This document shows, in pieces, positions 47,846 to 59,509 of a stretch of 64,000 bases of DNA; within the stretch, counting starts at the first letter, position 1; each line of letters begins with the position of its first letter. The notes below the pieces were generated by a model. That model did no database searches, was not told the origin of the DNA, and worked only from the letters and a program-made list of their open reading frames with translations. A program made the translations under genes and the position numbers. Source of the stretch: Branchiostoma lanceolatum (taxonomy: Eukaryota > Chordata > Leptocardii > Amphioxiformes > Branchiostomatidae). The DNA is taken from the NCBI RefSeq assembly GCF_035083965.1, contig NC_089729.1, positions 12,821,464-12,885,463 on the forward strand, in the 5' to 3' direction.

Positions 47846-48333
47846 TACGAGGGGTGATCAATAAGTCCTCGGCCTCACCCAAAAATAAGGCGCACAACTC
47901 AAATATCGGGGAATAATTAAAAAAAAAAACTAGGCTTTTATGAATGTCTACCAAATTTCGAATCATTTTGATTTAATTTGAAGGTGACACCCAGTAACGT
48001 TAAGTGAGGTAGAAGGATAAAGACATGGACATGGACAATTGAGCGGTGGCCTGAGGTACGCGGGCCGACTTGCTCTGCTGAAAGTCAAATAGCCACTTCT
48101 TTTGACAAAAAAAAAAAGAATGTCTTCGAAGATTTTATGCCGATTCATGGATTGAGAAACTCCACCCACACAGCTCTGATCACAGCTCAACCTTGTTTTT
48201 CTCGCCACTTACCTACTAATTTTTAATGGACGTCGACTGGAAATAAAAGACGTCATACCACACATATGCCCCGAAATTTGAGTTGTGCACCTTATTTCTG
48301 GGGGAGGCCGAGGACTTATTGATCACCCTCGTA
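47846..48333. mobile_element. Complete mariner-type MITE (488 bp)
   Basis: TIRs of ~65 bp: left TACGAGGGGTGATCAATAAG, right (reverse complement) TACGAGGGTGATCAATAAGT, both continuing into CCTCGGCCTC and ACAACTCAAAT. The element is bounded by TA, the mariner/Tc1 target. The ACGAGGGTGATCAATAAGT end is of the mariner type. Internal minus-strand sequence (MARKTRLSCDQSC...) is broken, so no active transposase. A truncated relative lies at 22997-23400. Confidence 0.85.
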
Positions 48334-48544
48334 CGTCAGCCGACCAATGAGTAGTTTCTTACTACCTTCTTCAAAGCATTGCAAGATGCTACAAAGATTT
48401 CAATTCATGGCACAAGAAGCACAATTACGACATAATGTTTGGTCCGGTATTTTGGACCAAAAGCTACATCTAAAAAGTACTCAATTTCTTTACTGTATAT
48501 TTATGTCAGTCTTCATGACGTGTATTTGGACATCAAATAAGACA

Positions 48545-49040
48545 AGTTGTGTCTGGACTTTGACTAAATTCGATATCAAGAAAGGCATAACATTGTAAGG
48601 AACTACCGACTGCTTTGTATTTCGTATGCGTAAGCGAGCTTTATGTGTGGTGTTTCCAACCATCTTATTGAATTGTCATCCATAAAATCTGGGAGATTTG
48701 TCCAATCCACAACATGTTTGGACGTTTTATGAACCTCAAGTTATACATGTACATCGTATAAACGTAGAGTTTTGAGATGATTCTGACATATGAAATACAA
48801 TTTGAGCCTGGACTTTGGCCAAATTCGATATCAAGAAAGGCATGACATAGTTAAGGACTACCAGCATGGCTTTGTAACTGCTTTCGATGTCTTATGCGTA
48901 AGCGAGCATTTTATGTGGTGTTCCCAACCATATGATTGTATTGTAATTCCTAAAGTCTGGGGGATTTGTCCAATCCACGGCATGTTGGGATGTTTTATAA
49001 ACCATCAGCTACACAGTCTATACATCTTATTAAATAAGAT
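48545..49040 (+). repeat. Tandem duplication, two ~250-bp copies
   Basis: TAAATTCGATATCAAGAAAG in copy 1 (~48560) and CAAATTCGATATCAAGAAAG in copy 2 (~48818) start parallel stretches with GCGTAAGCGAGC, GGTGTTTCCAACCAT / GGTGTTCCCAACCAT and GATTTGTCCAATCCAC in the same order. Confidence 0.85.
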
Positions 49041-49420
49041 TTTCGAGATGATTTTGACTTGAGTCTTTATCAAATGTTGTCTACAGAAAAGAAATGAGGG
49101 ATTTCTATGCTGGCTGCAAAATATTTGTTGAAGGATAGTGACAGAAAGCTGGAGTTATCTTGACACATGGAGCATACCCGACACAAATCCCTGTTTCCGT
49201 GCTTTGACTACGGGAAGAAGACATTTGAATTGGTGTGTGTCGAATCTGGGACTATGTTTATTAGAGTGTGCATTTCACAGCGCAAGACGACTGCACTGAT
49301 GGCTTTTACTTTTGCGTGCTAAGTCGATATTGGCGTCGATTCCTGTCAACCAACTAAGTGACGCCTAAATTGCAATTTGAAAACCATTATCTCATTATTC
49401 AACATGATATAAATACTCAC

Positions 49421-49482
49421 CGGTATCTTGTTTATTGCCAACCTGCTTCCCTCGGGCGAGGAGATGTCAATGTTTGTTTTGT
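49421..49482 (-). other. Orphan exon candidate (minus strand)
   Basis: A 62-bp segment between a strong acceptor (polypyrimidine run then GGTTTCAG|) and a consensus donor (CCG|GTGAGT). One frame is open (KTNIDISSPEGSRLAINKIP). Its exit phase (0) does not fit the GPCR coding frame (needs 1), so if it belongs to that gene it is 5'UTR; otherwise it belongs to an unidentified minus-strand gene. Confidence 0.35.
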
Positions 49483-50389
49483 CTGAAACCAAAAAAAAAA
49501 AAATGTGTTGGTCATAGATTTCTTGAATAAACATTGAACAACGTTGCTTGCTTACTTGCAACAACGTTGAGGATTAATCAAATGGATGGTTTGGAATATA
49601 ATATAATATAGATAATGTCCAGTGCAAAAAAGGGAACCGTCACAGGCTAGCAATGATATGTAATATGCATATGGTAGTGGTAATAGATAGCAACAGAATG
49701 GAAAACGTTACGCACATGACTGTAATTAGATACTTTATGTAAAGTGTTGTTTGGTGCTGCTGGATGCCGAGTATACTATTCTGGCCTCAAACAAATCAAA
49801 GTTATAGCTATCGACGAATATCAAGATGCATGGCAGGCTGCACTGTTAATGCCATTCATGGAGAAAAGAGGGCCGAGTAGTGTGCCCTGCGGAACACCCT
49901 ATGTTAGCGCATCTGTATCAGAGACCTCTCTATGATATCGTATCACCCGGCATCGATTTACAGTCCACATTATTCTATCCACTTTCCACTATTGACACTG
50001 GCGGCGACCTCGTTGAAAAAGAGTTGCATTTTGTTTTTTGCGTTGTCTTTCAAATCATGCAATCACATTAAACTTATCAAGTCATAGGTTCCCAAAATCC
50101 AACCCGGGTCACCCAAGCGGCCTACGGTCCCAATTCAGTAGAACGGGGCCTTAGCAATAGCCAGCCGCAAACCAAGACGGATCAGTGGGCAGATGGTTAC
50201 GTCATATCTGACGCGATCAAAGGCTTTACTGTAGTCTGTTGACCCATAGCGTTTTGGGGAGCTTAAGCTGCGTGGGAGAAACATTGTAAACCTTTTTTTG
50301 TCAGATACATAAAAGGCAGTGTGCGGTGGATTTACCTTTGAAAATGTTTGGAGTGCAATTGACGTAGCCTAAGGCGGTTACAACACAGG

Positions 50390-53300
50390 CTGTATATAGT
50401 GATGTTAAGAAGAATCGGTACAACTGCAAGTGACGTACAAGATTCATGGACAAATTCTTTAAAGACTGCCCAACATTTTGTTTGGTCGGACCTAGCTGCT
50501 TTCAGGCTTTTTTTCACTTCTACTAACTTTTCAGGAGGGGGCAATGGTTCAAACGGCAAATGGCACAGAACTGATTTCGGATTTGTTCATGTAATCAGCA
50601 GTAAATTATCAAAGATGTTGATAGATAACATGAGGCAGAAGGATATACTTGAGGATTAAAGAAAATGTTCAACCAGCCCCTGATCTTTTTCAACAGTAAA
50701 TGAGAGCTCATTTGCTCAGGATAGGTCACTTTTGGGAAACGTGATATGACGTCGACGTGAGCAACGGGTCAAAGGCTTAATACAACAGGGCCTCTCAATC
50801 TCCGTGAGCAGAGACCGGGGCCGGTACCGACTTCCAACCACCTTTGACCGTTGCTAATGTCACACTTCCGGGAGACACATCTTGAGCAATCGAGCCAGAC
50901 GACAGTTCGAAAATTTGTCTTTCTTTACAGCTATTGTTCCTCGTTGGGGCTTAAATCATGCAACATGTGTCTAGTAGATTTATAACGGTCCATATTGGAT
51001 ATAGACTGCAATATTGAGAGGAGCCAAAATGCGTTAAGATCTAACGTTACCGATACGTGTTCATATTCCAGTCACGACTTCGAACGTCCAGCCTATGGAT
51101 TCGCCTATCTAAAATACACTCTCCTGAAAGTAAAATTAGAGTTACGAAATACCTTACATGTAAGAGTATTGCGTTATGTTGGTTTCACACAGTAAAATGA
51201 TTCACCTACGAAGCGTAAGATTAGAGTTATGAAATATATACCTTACAATATGTCCTCCGCCTAAGGCGTATTTCGTTATGTCCGTGTTTCACATCATTAA
51301 AGACCACTAAGTTGTTCTTATCTTTTAAAGCCTTAAACTATAGGCAGTTATTTGTTGGTTGAAATTACCCCCACGGTGACCTTCAGCATACCACACAAGG
51401 ACCACTTATCCATAACGTCAACTTGATCGAGTGTGTTGAGGAAATCTTTCGTGTACATCAGGGAACGGTGAAACCCTAGTATTCATCCACTCGGGTGCAC
51501 GCCTGTTCAAATCTCTCAGCAAGATACAGTAGAATAGATATATTCGTCCTGATTGCGAATGTCCTTGAACGACTTGCTTCCAGAGAAAATAAAGATACTA
51601 CTCCAGAAAATTGTAGTACATAGTCCCGAAGTGAACCTCAAGGCTTGTCCAAATTATCCTGACGAATTGCTTTCCCCGGACAATCCAAGCGGTATGTGGT
51701 GTGGAAATGACTAAATTGCTGCCATTAGAAGACAAACAACCGGGGAAATTACTCTTGACGTATCCGTGCCGACTTTGAGCGGCAGAGATAACCTGTAATC
51801 CCCAGAGGTAGTCTTGTGAGATTGATAACTGGCGGTGTGCTCGGTAATGGTTACAGCCCTGCTGGAGTCTTCTGTTTGCATTGGTTTCAGGAGTAGAAAA
51901 GAATGTGTAAATCATTCTGATGGGCGGAGTATTGCAAACACAATGCTATTGTAGGAATTGATACTTCGTTAGCCTATGCCATAATAAGTTCTTCGCCATA
52001 TAATTTTCGTACGTTTTCATAAAGTTCTGCAGGACATTAAAGTTGCCGGGGGAAGAGGTAATCTATATTTGAATCTGCATGCCTTAGCCTCAAGACAGTG
52101 TGTGTGTGTGGTTGGCTTAAATGTCTCCTCACTGAATAAAACAGAAATGAATTTTACCATGGAAGTTCATCTGTGTTGGTATACAAAATTATGGTATATG
52201 TGACACTGTTTTCCAAACCAAGGATTGGACTGAGGCTGAACAAGACTATTCCTTGAGGGGAGCAAAGAAAGCTATCTACATCCGTACTCAAAATTCTCTG
52301 ACCCCGGACGGCGGACGGTGCCGACTTCCAACAACCTCACGTCACACTTTTGGAAAGTGACATAGTCTGAGCAACCGAGTCTTCAAGAGACCAGATCGAC
52401 ACATTCAGCGGGTCCAATACTTGTATTGGAAACTACTCAACTTTCACCAAAATAAAGCCTCACTTATTCGAAGATGTAGAAACGCAAAGCTGCTCAAGAC
52501 TCTTAAGCTTGTGTTTCGTACCCTGCAGCACGTAGACATTTGAGTGCCTCCAATCAACTTTACAGTGTCGTATTGTTGCACCAGAGGAGTAGGCATTCGT
52601 AATGTTTTTCGTACCCAGCGGGAAGATGTGACAATTGAGAAACAGCAATTGGCATTCCAATTCCATGGGAACATCATTTAAAGTGCATTCTTGTCCAATA
52701 TCCGGTCAGACCCAGCTGTTTTCGGGGGTTTTCTATGGACCTTTTCACGAATCCCATTGAATGTTGGGAGACGAGATGCATTATGGGTAAGGTCAAAGTG
52801 CAAACAGCATAACAGCCCAAAAAGGGAATAAAGGAAAATCTGAAATCTTCATGATAGTGACATTTACTAACACTGTTGAGAGCTTATTTGCGTAATAACT
52901 TCCTACTTTGAGCATATCATATTCCCTTAGTTTCGCGAGTCTACAAAAACCCCAGCGACGATTTTAGTGAGTTCTCACATCACAACGACGTTGTATGTTT
53001 GCATCATGAACGTCGCTATACATTGTGATAGTGCCATTTGAACTAATCATGTATAGAAATGAATAAATAAGTCGACTTTCAAAATTCTATTTTCGTGCCC
53101 TAAAATTGCTTTGGGTCCCTTTAAACATACCAGGTGATTGGTTGATTTAGAATGGTTCATAATAGCCTTGACCAGCCGAATTGCGTTGAGATGTACTAAT
53201 ATTTGTTCAAATTCTAGGCACGGTTTCAAACGCCCAGCCTATGGACACACCTATAGTGAAGACTCATTCTCAGAGTAATGAAAAACCTTACAGGCATACA

Positions 53301-55040
53301 GCATGTCCTCCGCCCAAGGAATATTGTGTTATGTTGGTTTCACATCATAAAAGACCATTCAGTCGTCTTTATATTCTGTAGCCTTAAACTCTAGTCGGTT
53401 ATTGGTTGGTTCAAATTAACCCTACAATGACCTTCAACATAAAACAAACTGACTTGAGGTTTACAAAGTGGGTTGACCTTGAGCAGATATTTTAAGGGAC
53501 GGTGAAACATAGATTCTTATACCTTTCAGGTTTACGCCTTCCCAAACCTCTTTGCCAGATACCCTTCTTGATTGCGTATGCCCTTGACTTATTCTCCGAG
53601 GCCATGATGAAACTTATCTAAGATGAGCCTAACTATGCCACCGACATAAACTCCTCATTGACAGACTTGAAGACGTCAGTGTTACATATCAAGAGTTTAT
53701 CTAATAGTGCAACTGTGCATCTTTAACTCGAAGGATCACCCTTGCTATCATCTAAAGTTGATCCACGGATTTGCAGTGACTGTTTCCATTATTACACAGA
53801 TTCTGTGTTTCTGTTACTGTTGATACACATATTCTTTGTTTCTGTTGCCAATATTACACGTGTCTACCTCAGTTTCTGTACATCAGGTGTTCATGTTACA
53901 TATTTCTGTTACATATCTTGAATAATATTTGTTCAGTGGCACCGCTGATGTAAGGTACCACTATGCACTGCCTTGTTTAAATGTTGCAATAAATAAAATT
54001 ATACTACTCCTGAAAATTGTAGTACATAGTCCCGAAGTGAACCTCAAGGCTTGTCCAAATTACCTGACGAATTGCTTTCCCCGGACAATCCAAGCGGTAT
54101 GTGGTGTGGAAATGACTAAATTGCTGCCATTAGAAGACAAACAACCGGGGAAATTACTCTTGACGTATCCGTGCCGAGTTTGAGCGGCAGAGATAACCTA
54201 CAATCCCCACAAGGTAGTCTTGTAAGATTGATAACTGCCGGTATGTTCGGTAATGGTTACAGCCCTGCTGGAGTCTTCTGTTTGCATTGGTTTCAGGAGT
54301 AGAAAAGAATGTGTCAAGCATTCTAATGGGCAGAATATCGCGAACACACTGCTATTATGCGAATGCGTTATTCTTTTGCCCATGTCGTAATGGATTCTTC
54401 ATCAAATCTATGTAATTTCGTACGTTTTCATTAAGTTCTGCAGGAACTTAAAGTTGCCGGGGGGAGAGTTCATCCAAATTTGAACTTACATGCATCAGCC
54501 TTAAGGCAGTTTGCTACCATTGCATGTGCATGTGTTTGGAAGATTGTAGTGCGTTGTTGAATGTAAGCTATGGGTCTCTCCACTGAATGTAGCATAGCGA
54601 TAAAGATTTGTGAAGTCTAGCATGAAAGTTTATCTGTGTTGGTATATACGACATCACGTTATGAATTAACTCTCCAACACAAGTATCGGACTTTGTAGCT
54701 GAATAGAATTATGAGAGAACTTAAGGATATGCTATCTACATCCAGAATCATCGACCTTCGTGAAACCAGGACGGGGCCCGCTACAAGCTATCCGCTTTGA
54801 CCTGTTACTCACGTTGCACTTCTGGAATGTGACCGTGTTCTGAACAATAGAATCCTCTGTTATCCTGAAGGAAAATTCTGCTTTTGTGTTGAAAATAGTT
54901 TTGACGAGTCTCTAAACCTTTCTAAAGTTTCCAACCAGGTAAGTGGCAAGTTATTCTACCGCACGGGGAGATTGGATTGGCTCGGAGCAATTTCACAGCG
55001 TGGTATTGGTTCGCCAGAGGAGTAGACAGCAGTAATGGTT
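50390..55040 (+). repeat. Large degenerate tandem duplication, ~2.1-2.4 kb units
   Basis: The clearest block is 51598-51945 versus 53998-54345, nearly identical over ~340 bp (CCCGAAGTGAACCTCAAGGC and TTTGCATTGGTTTCAGGAGT in both). Flanking blocks match in order but less well: TGTCCTCCGCC (51249 / 53304), CCAGCCTATGGA (51089 / 53235), TTTCGTACGTTTTCAT (~52004 / ~54416), CACCAGAGGAGTAG / CGCCAGAGGAGTAG (~52572 / ~55010). An ACTTCCAAC-CACCTTTGACC block occurs diverged near 50830, 52330 and 54790. Confidence 0.8.
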
Positions 55041-55627
55041 TTGTTACACAGCGTATAGATATGCGAATTCGACACAGCCTTGACAATGATTTACATATAG
55101 AAGAGAACTTGGAAAGAAGTTGGTGGCTAAGGGCTAAGGAGTACAAGAGGCAGTGTTGAAAAGGTTAAACTATTTTCCAACTGAAAAACTGGACACACCG
55201 AATTTTCAAGCCCTCTGGTCTTCTTCAGAATAAAAGGGGACCTTATTGCTCAGAATACGTCACCTTCCTCAAGTGTGCCGTGACTTGCGGGTCAAAGTTG
55301 GTTGGTAGCTGGTAGCGGCCCCCGCCCCGGTTCAGTTACTGATTGAATCTTATAAAATCCACAAATGAATTTTCGTCCATTGTATGCAAAATAGCTAGAA
55401 TTTCGGCAATGCAGGATGCAATGGTAACTGTGATACTGTGACTTTATCGTATGGATATTTAGAGTTCCATTGATACATCTATACACCACAATTGGCACAT
55501 ATATTTTTGTAGTAGAGTTGAACTATATTTTCCAATACCAGAGCCATAATTTTCGGTCTTCGTCAAGTAAAGAGCGAACCACTGCTTCGACTCTGACGTC
55601 ACATTATTCAGACAGAACAATCAGTGA

Positions 55628-56310
55628 GCATCGGTTTAAACATTGTAGAAAGTTTATGGCGCCCCCCCCCCCCCGTCTGTAGTTGTCTTTACTGACTTTA
55701 GAAGTGGCACAGAGCCGATACTCAGAATATCAAACACTGGCAATACCCAGTGATACGCCTTCAGCAGCGGGAGTAATTTGTAGCATCGGTTCAGACATTG
55801 CAGTTTATGGCGCTCTCCATCTGTAGTTGTCTTTGGTAGTGCTACTTAGTCGATACATGGAAGAAACTAACAACGCGTTGAGTACTTTCTAAACCCCAGT
55901 TCAGAATATCAAAAACTCGTAATACCCAGTGATCCGACTTCTTCAGCGGGTGTAATTTATAGCATCGGTTCAAACATTGCTGCAGTCTATGGCGCCCCCG
56001 TCTGTAGTTGTCTTTAGTCGTGGTACCGAGTCGATACTCAGAAGAAACTAACGACGCATAGAGAAAACTCCAGTTCAAAATATCAAACACTCGCAATACC
56101 CAGTTATCCTACTTCTACAGCGGGAGTAATTTGTAGCATAGGTTCAAACATTGCAGTCTATGGCGCCCCCCGTCTGTAGTTGTCTTTAGAAGTGGCACAG
56201 AGTCGATAACGACGCGTAGAGTACATTGTAGGTTCTGAACCAGTTCAGAATATCAAGCACTCACAGTACCCAGTGATCCCACAGCTGTAGCGGGAGTAAT
56301 TTGTGAACAG
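55628..56310 (+). repeat. Satellite-like array A, ~176-bp unit, about 4 copies
   Basis: GCATCGGTTCAAACATTGC-type starts at ~55628, ~55783, ~55960 and ~56136, each followed by TATGGCGCC, a C-run and CTGTAGTTGTCTTTA, then TCAGAATATCAAACACT and ATACCCAGTGATC. Copy 1 is shorter (~155 bp). Confidence 0.88.
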
Positions 56311-56577
56311 TAACAACCTACAATTAGTCAGTTGCCCGCTGAGCATTCCTATCAAGTTCCTGCGATCAATACTAGAACCGCAGCGCCCGAGAAGACCTGA
56401 TAAATGACTGTTGGTGTTTAGTAATGGGGACGTCGATAGAGTTCAACGGCTGCGGTCGGCACATGTAAAAACGTGTCTGTAATGGAAGATCAGGACGGAT
56501 CTCCATTAGTCATGGTGCAGGTGTGTCGAGGTTTCATTGATTGATCACAAGTGGACAGTATCGTCTGTAGAGTTGTG

Positions 56578-57660
56578 TCAACGCCACGCACTTTTAAGGT
56601 GCTTGAGTCGAGAGTGCTAAATAATGCACATAGGTGCGGAACGGTATCGATCATTAAGATGGAAACCGTGGCTGCTTCGTAGAACTAGTACATGTCACGG
56701 CGGTTTTGTTCAAGAAGATTATACGCAACCCAACGTTTTTCATAGTATTATTAATCATATCGCGTTAACGTCACACACTTTTAAGACGCTTGACTTGGGT
56801 CAGACGAGAGTGTTAGAAAGTGCGGAATGATATCTATCACCTAAACGGAAACTTTGGCTGCTGTGTAGAACTAGTACATGTCGCGGCGGTTTAGTTCAAG
56901 TAGATTGCACTTAACCGAACGTTTTTCATAGCATCGGTAGACATAACGCCCCACATTTCTAAGATACTTGGGTTGGGCCAGATGAGTGTTATGATAATAT
57001 CAATCACCAAGATGGAAATGGTGGCTGCCGTGTAGAACTAGTACATGTCACGGTGGTTTAGTTCATGAAGATTACACTTAGCCCTACGTTTTCATAGTTT
57101 TATTAGTCATAACGCCACATACTTTTAAGACGCTTCACTTGGACCAGATGGGAGTAATAGATAGCGCACTTAGATGTGCAACAATATCAATCACCAAAAC
57201 GGAAACCGTGGCTGCCGTGTAGAACTAGTACATGTCACGTCGGTTTAGTTCAAGAAAATTGCACTTAACCGAACGTTTTCATAGTATCTCTAGTCTTAGT
57301 GCCACACACTTTTAAAACGTTTGAATTGGACCAGATAAGAGTGATAGACAGTGCACTTAGATGTGCAACGACATCAATCACTAAGACGGAAATGGCGGTT
57401 GCTGCGTAGAACTAGTACATGTCGCTGCGGTTTAGTTCAAGAAGATTACACTAAGCCCAACGTTTTTCATAGTATCACTAGCCTTAACGCCAGACACTTT
57501 TAAGATGCTTGAGTTAGACTAGGGGAATGTACTAGATAGTGCACTTAGATGTGCTACGGTATCAATCAATATTCAAACGGAACTAGTGGCTGCTGTGTAA
57601 AAGCTAGTATATTTCACGGCCGTTTATTTTTAGTTCAAGAAAATTGCACTCAACCAAAGT
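56578..57660 (+). repeat. Satellite-like array B, ~185-bp unit, about 6 copies
   Basis: ACGCCACACACTTTTAAGAC-type starts at ~56578, 56768, 56946, 57111, 57298 and 57487. Each unit also has AAACCGTGGCTGC, GTAGAACTAGTACATGTCAC, GGTTTAGTTCAAGAAGATT and AACGTTTTTCATAG. Spacing varies 166-190 bp. The array abuts the small ORF at 57687. Confidence 0.88.
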
Positions 57661-57686
57661 CTGCCACAGTTACCCCCCCCCCGTCC

Positions 57687-57890
57687 ATGATGACTAGTAC
57701 AGCTACTCTGAAGCTTTATCTTTGCAAGATGTTACAATGCCGTCTTGAGAAAGACGGAGAACACTTCGCTATCGATGTTCCACCAGCCCAGGAAACGAAG
57801 ACATTGAAAACTTCCACTCCATCAACTGGTTCCCTTTGGAGCCGTTTTGTACGGTCGTTAAAACTACGGAACCGCTGTTGCAAGCGATAA
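57687..57890 (+). CDS. Small hypothetical ORF (67 aa) or terminal exon, followed by AATAAA
   Basis: ATG ATG start at 57687, stop TAA at 57888-57890, and AATAAA 51 bases later (57941). The peptide begins MMTSTATLKLYLCKMLQCRL and ends in a basic stretch, LKLRNRCCKR; no family is recognised. The frame stays open upstream through the preceding C-run, with an acceptor-like CCACAG at ~57664-57669, so it could be the last exon of an unseen gene. It starts right at the edge of satellite array B. Coding status is uncertain. Confidence 0.3.
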   Translation: MMTSTATLKLYLCKMLQCRLEKDGEHFAIDVPPAQETKTLKTSTPSTGSLWSRFVRSLKLRNRCCKR

Positions 57891-57940
57891 AGGAGTCTTT
57901 TAAGATCACTTTATATGGCAAAGACTGTGTTCAAAGTGAC

Positions 57941-57946
57941 AATAAA
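57941..57946 (+). terminator. Candidate polyadenylation signal AATAAA
   Basis: AATAAA 51 bases after the stop of the small ORF at 57687-57890. Chance occurrence is possible in AT-rich DNA. Confidence 0.3.
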
Positions 57947-59155
57947 CGGTAAAAAGTCTGATTTAAAGCTGGATATATTCCCAACCCGTTACGTATTGTT
58001 GTATTGAGTTAAGAGGTGTTAGAACAAATGAGGAAAGTTTTCTTCCACAGTGCGTGAGATGGTTAAGATACTCTGCCAGTCAGGCTATATCACGGGGATA
58101 AAGACAAGAATAATGTTTCTCTCACGTAGGCCACAGCAAATAAACTCTATTTAACTGTTTTAGTAGGCATTGAAGCGGCAAACCATGGTATAACAACGAA
58201 CTTTTATTCCTGTGTGCAAGAAGTGCAGAAAGTGACACTAGCGGGATAGCTTAGCATCACTGCAAGTACACTCAAGGCTACCACACTAATGCAACTTCTG
58301 CCTGCTCACTCAATGCTACTACACGGGATACTTAACATCTTCTTGTCATGTGGACCATCGCAGAAGGGGATCAAGATTTGTTGATTTTTTTTCGAAATCA
58401 GACTAATATTCATGCGTGCGCGCTGATGTCATCTATAAAATGCACTTGCTGTCGTCTTGCGCATGGAATGAAAGTAAATCACCAAAACCGGGGTATCGGG
58501 CGCCTCTAATCCTGATACACTGTTAGAGCTACGAAAGCAATTTGTACTTGAAACATAACACAAATCGCACAGACATTATGTGATGCAATGTTTGATAACA
58601 TCATTCATATTATTCAGAGACATTTGTTACTTGTGTCACGCAAATTGTTTCTCCATTTCTCATAATGCGCACATTGGTTTCCATGCACACTTTGAAACAT
58701 TGGATGAGATATACAGTTTAATTGCGCCACAACTTGGCAAAGTAATCTAATCGAGTTTTATTTGTTTTGTAAACCGGCCAGACCACTAACTAGCTAGAAT
58801 GTTAATCTGTGTTCATCCTGGATAAAGATAAACTCCATTATGTTTGAAAGGTCTCTAGTGTAGCACCTACCAGATATGCATACAGTTTAGATATACAGGA
58901 TTGCATTAGACGGGGGGGGGGACGTTGAGTTAAAGATCTGTTTGGACGTATCTTTTCAGGGTGGCGAAATTATGTATTCTGGTGGAATCATGTTTTAGAC
59001 GTTAGTTGACAAAGTCCAATTCCTTGTGTTGGCAACTGCACGTTGGTGATTCTTCCCCAAATTAAACCAATTGTTGTTGTTCGTCAGCGTTGACTAGTTG
59101 CATTTGCCGAATTTTCGTGTGGAAAATACAAATTTCTAACGTTTTTTACACTTAC

Positions 59156-59265
59156 TGTGCTGTTGACCCCGACCATTTCCGACACAAAGGAGTTCCCAAA
59201 CGTCTTGTCCACAGGTTTCTGGTCATCTGCAGCTCCTTCAATGAGATACCGTTAATGAGTTCCAT
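59156..59265 (-). other. Minus-strand exon candidate A (peptide ELINGISLKELQMTR)
   Basis: Acceptor-like CACTTTAG|ATGG at 59266 and good donor ACA|GTAAGT at 59156/59155. A 45-bp core is ~76% identical to the core at 59461-59500, and many differences are synonymous or conservative in one shared minus-strand frame. A second frame (DDQKPVDKTFGNSFVSEM) is also open from inside the segment to the donor. No family recognised. Confidence 0.25.
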
Positions 59266-59436
59266 CTAAAGTGAAACAACCTGCCTGGAACATTTGATAG
59301 ACCAGAACATCACGTAATTGAGTCTCTTTTTGAAAGTGAACCGTTTACAAACTTGCTATATATAATGATGACCTGGGAAGACCCGAACAGTCTCACTACA
59401 AAGGTAGAAATGCCCCCCACCCCCATCCACACGCAC

Positions 59437-59502
59437 TTATCTTATCTTCAAAGGACCTACTCATCTCCAGCTCCTGTAATGTGGTGCCGTTAATCAATTC
59501 AT
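59437..59502 (-). other. Minus-strand exon candidate B (peptide ELINGTTLQELEMSR)
   Basis: Related to candidate A, 237 bp away. Donor-like ATAA|GTGCGT at 59437/59436; the acceptor (AATCAGTGAAG) is poor, lacking a pyrimidine tract. It may equally be a small duplicated noncoding word. Confidence 0.2.
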
Positions 59503-59509
59503 CTTCACT

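Noticed and set aside
47963..48208. 81-codon minus-strand ORF as a transposase
   Set aside because: Lies inside the mariner-type MITE; too short, and no D,D34D catalytic core visible.
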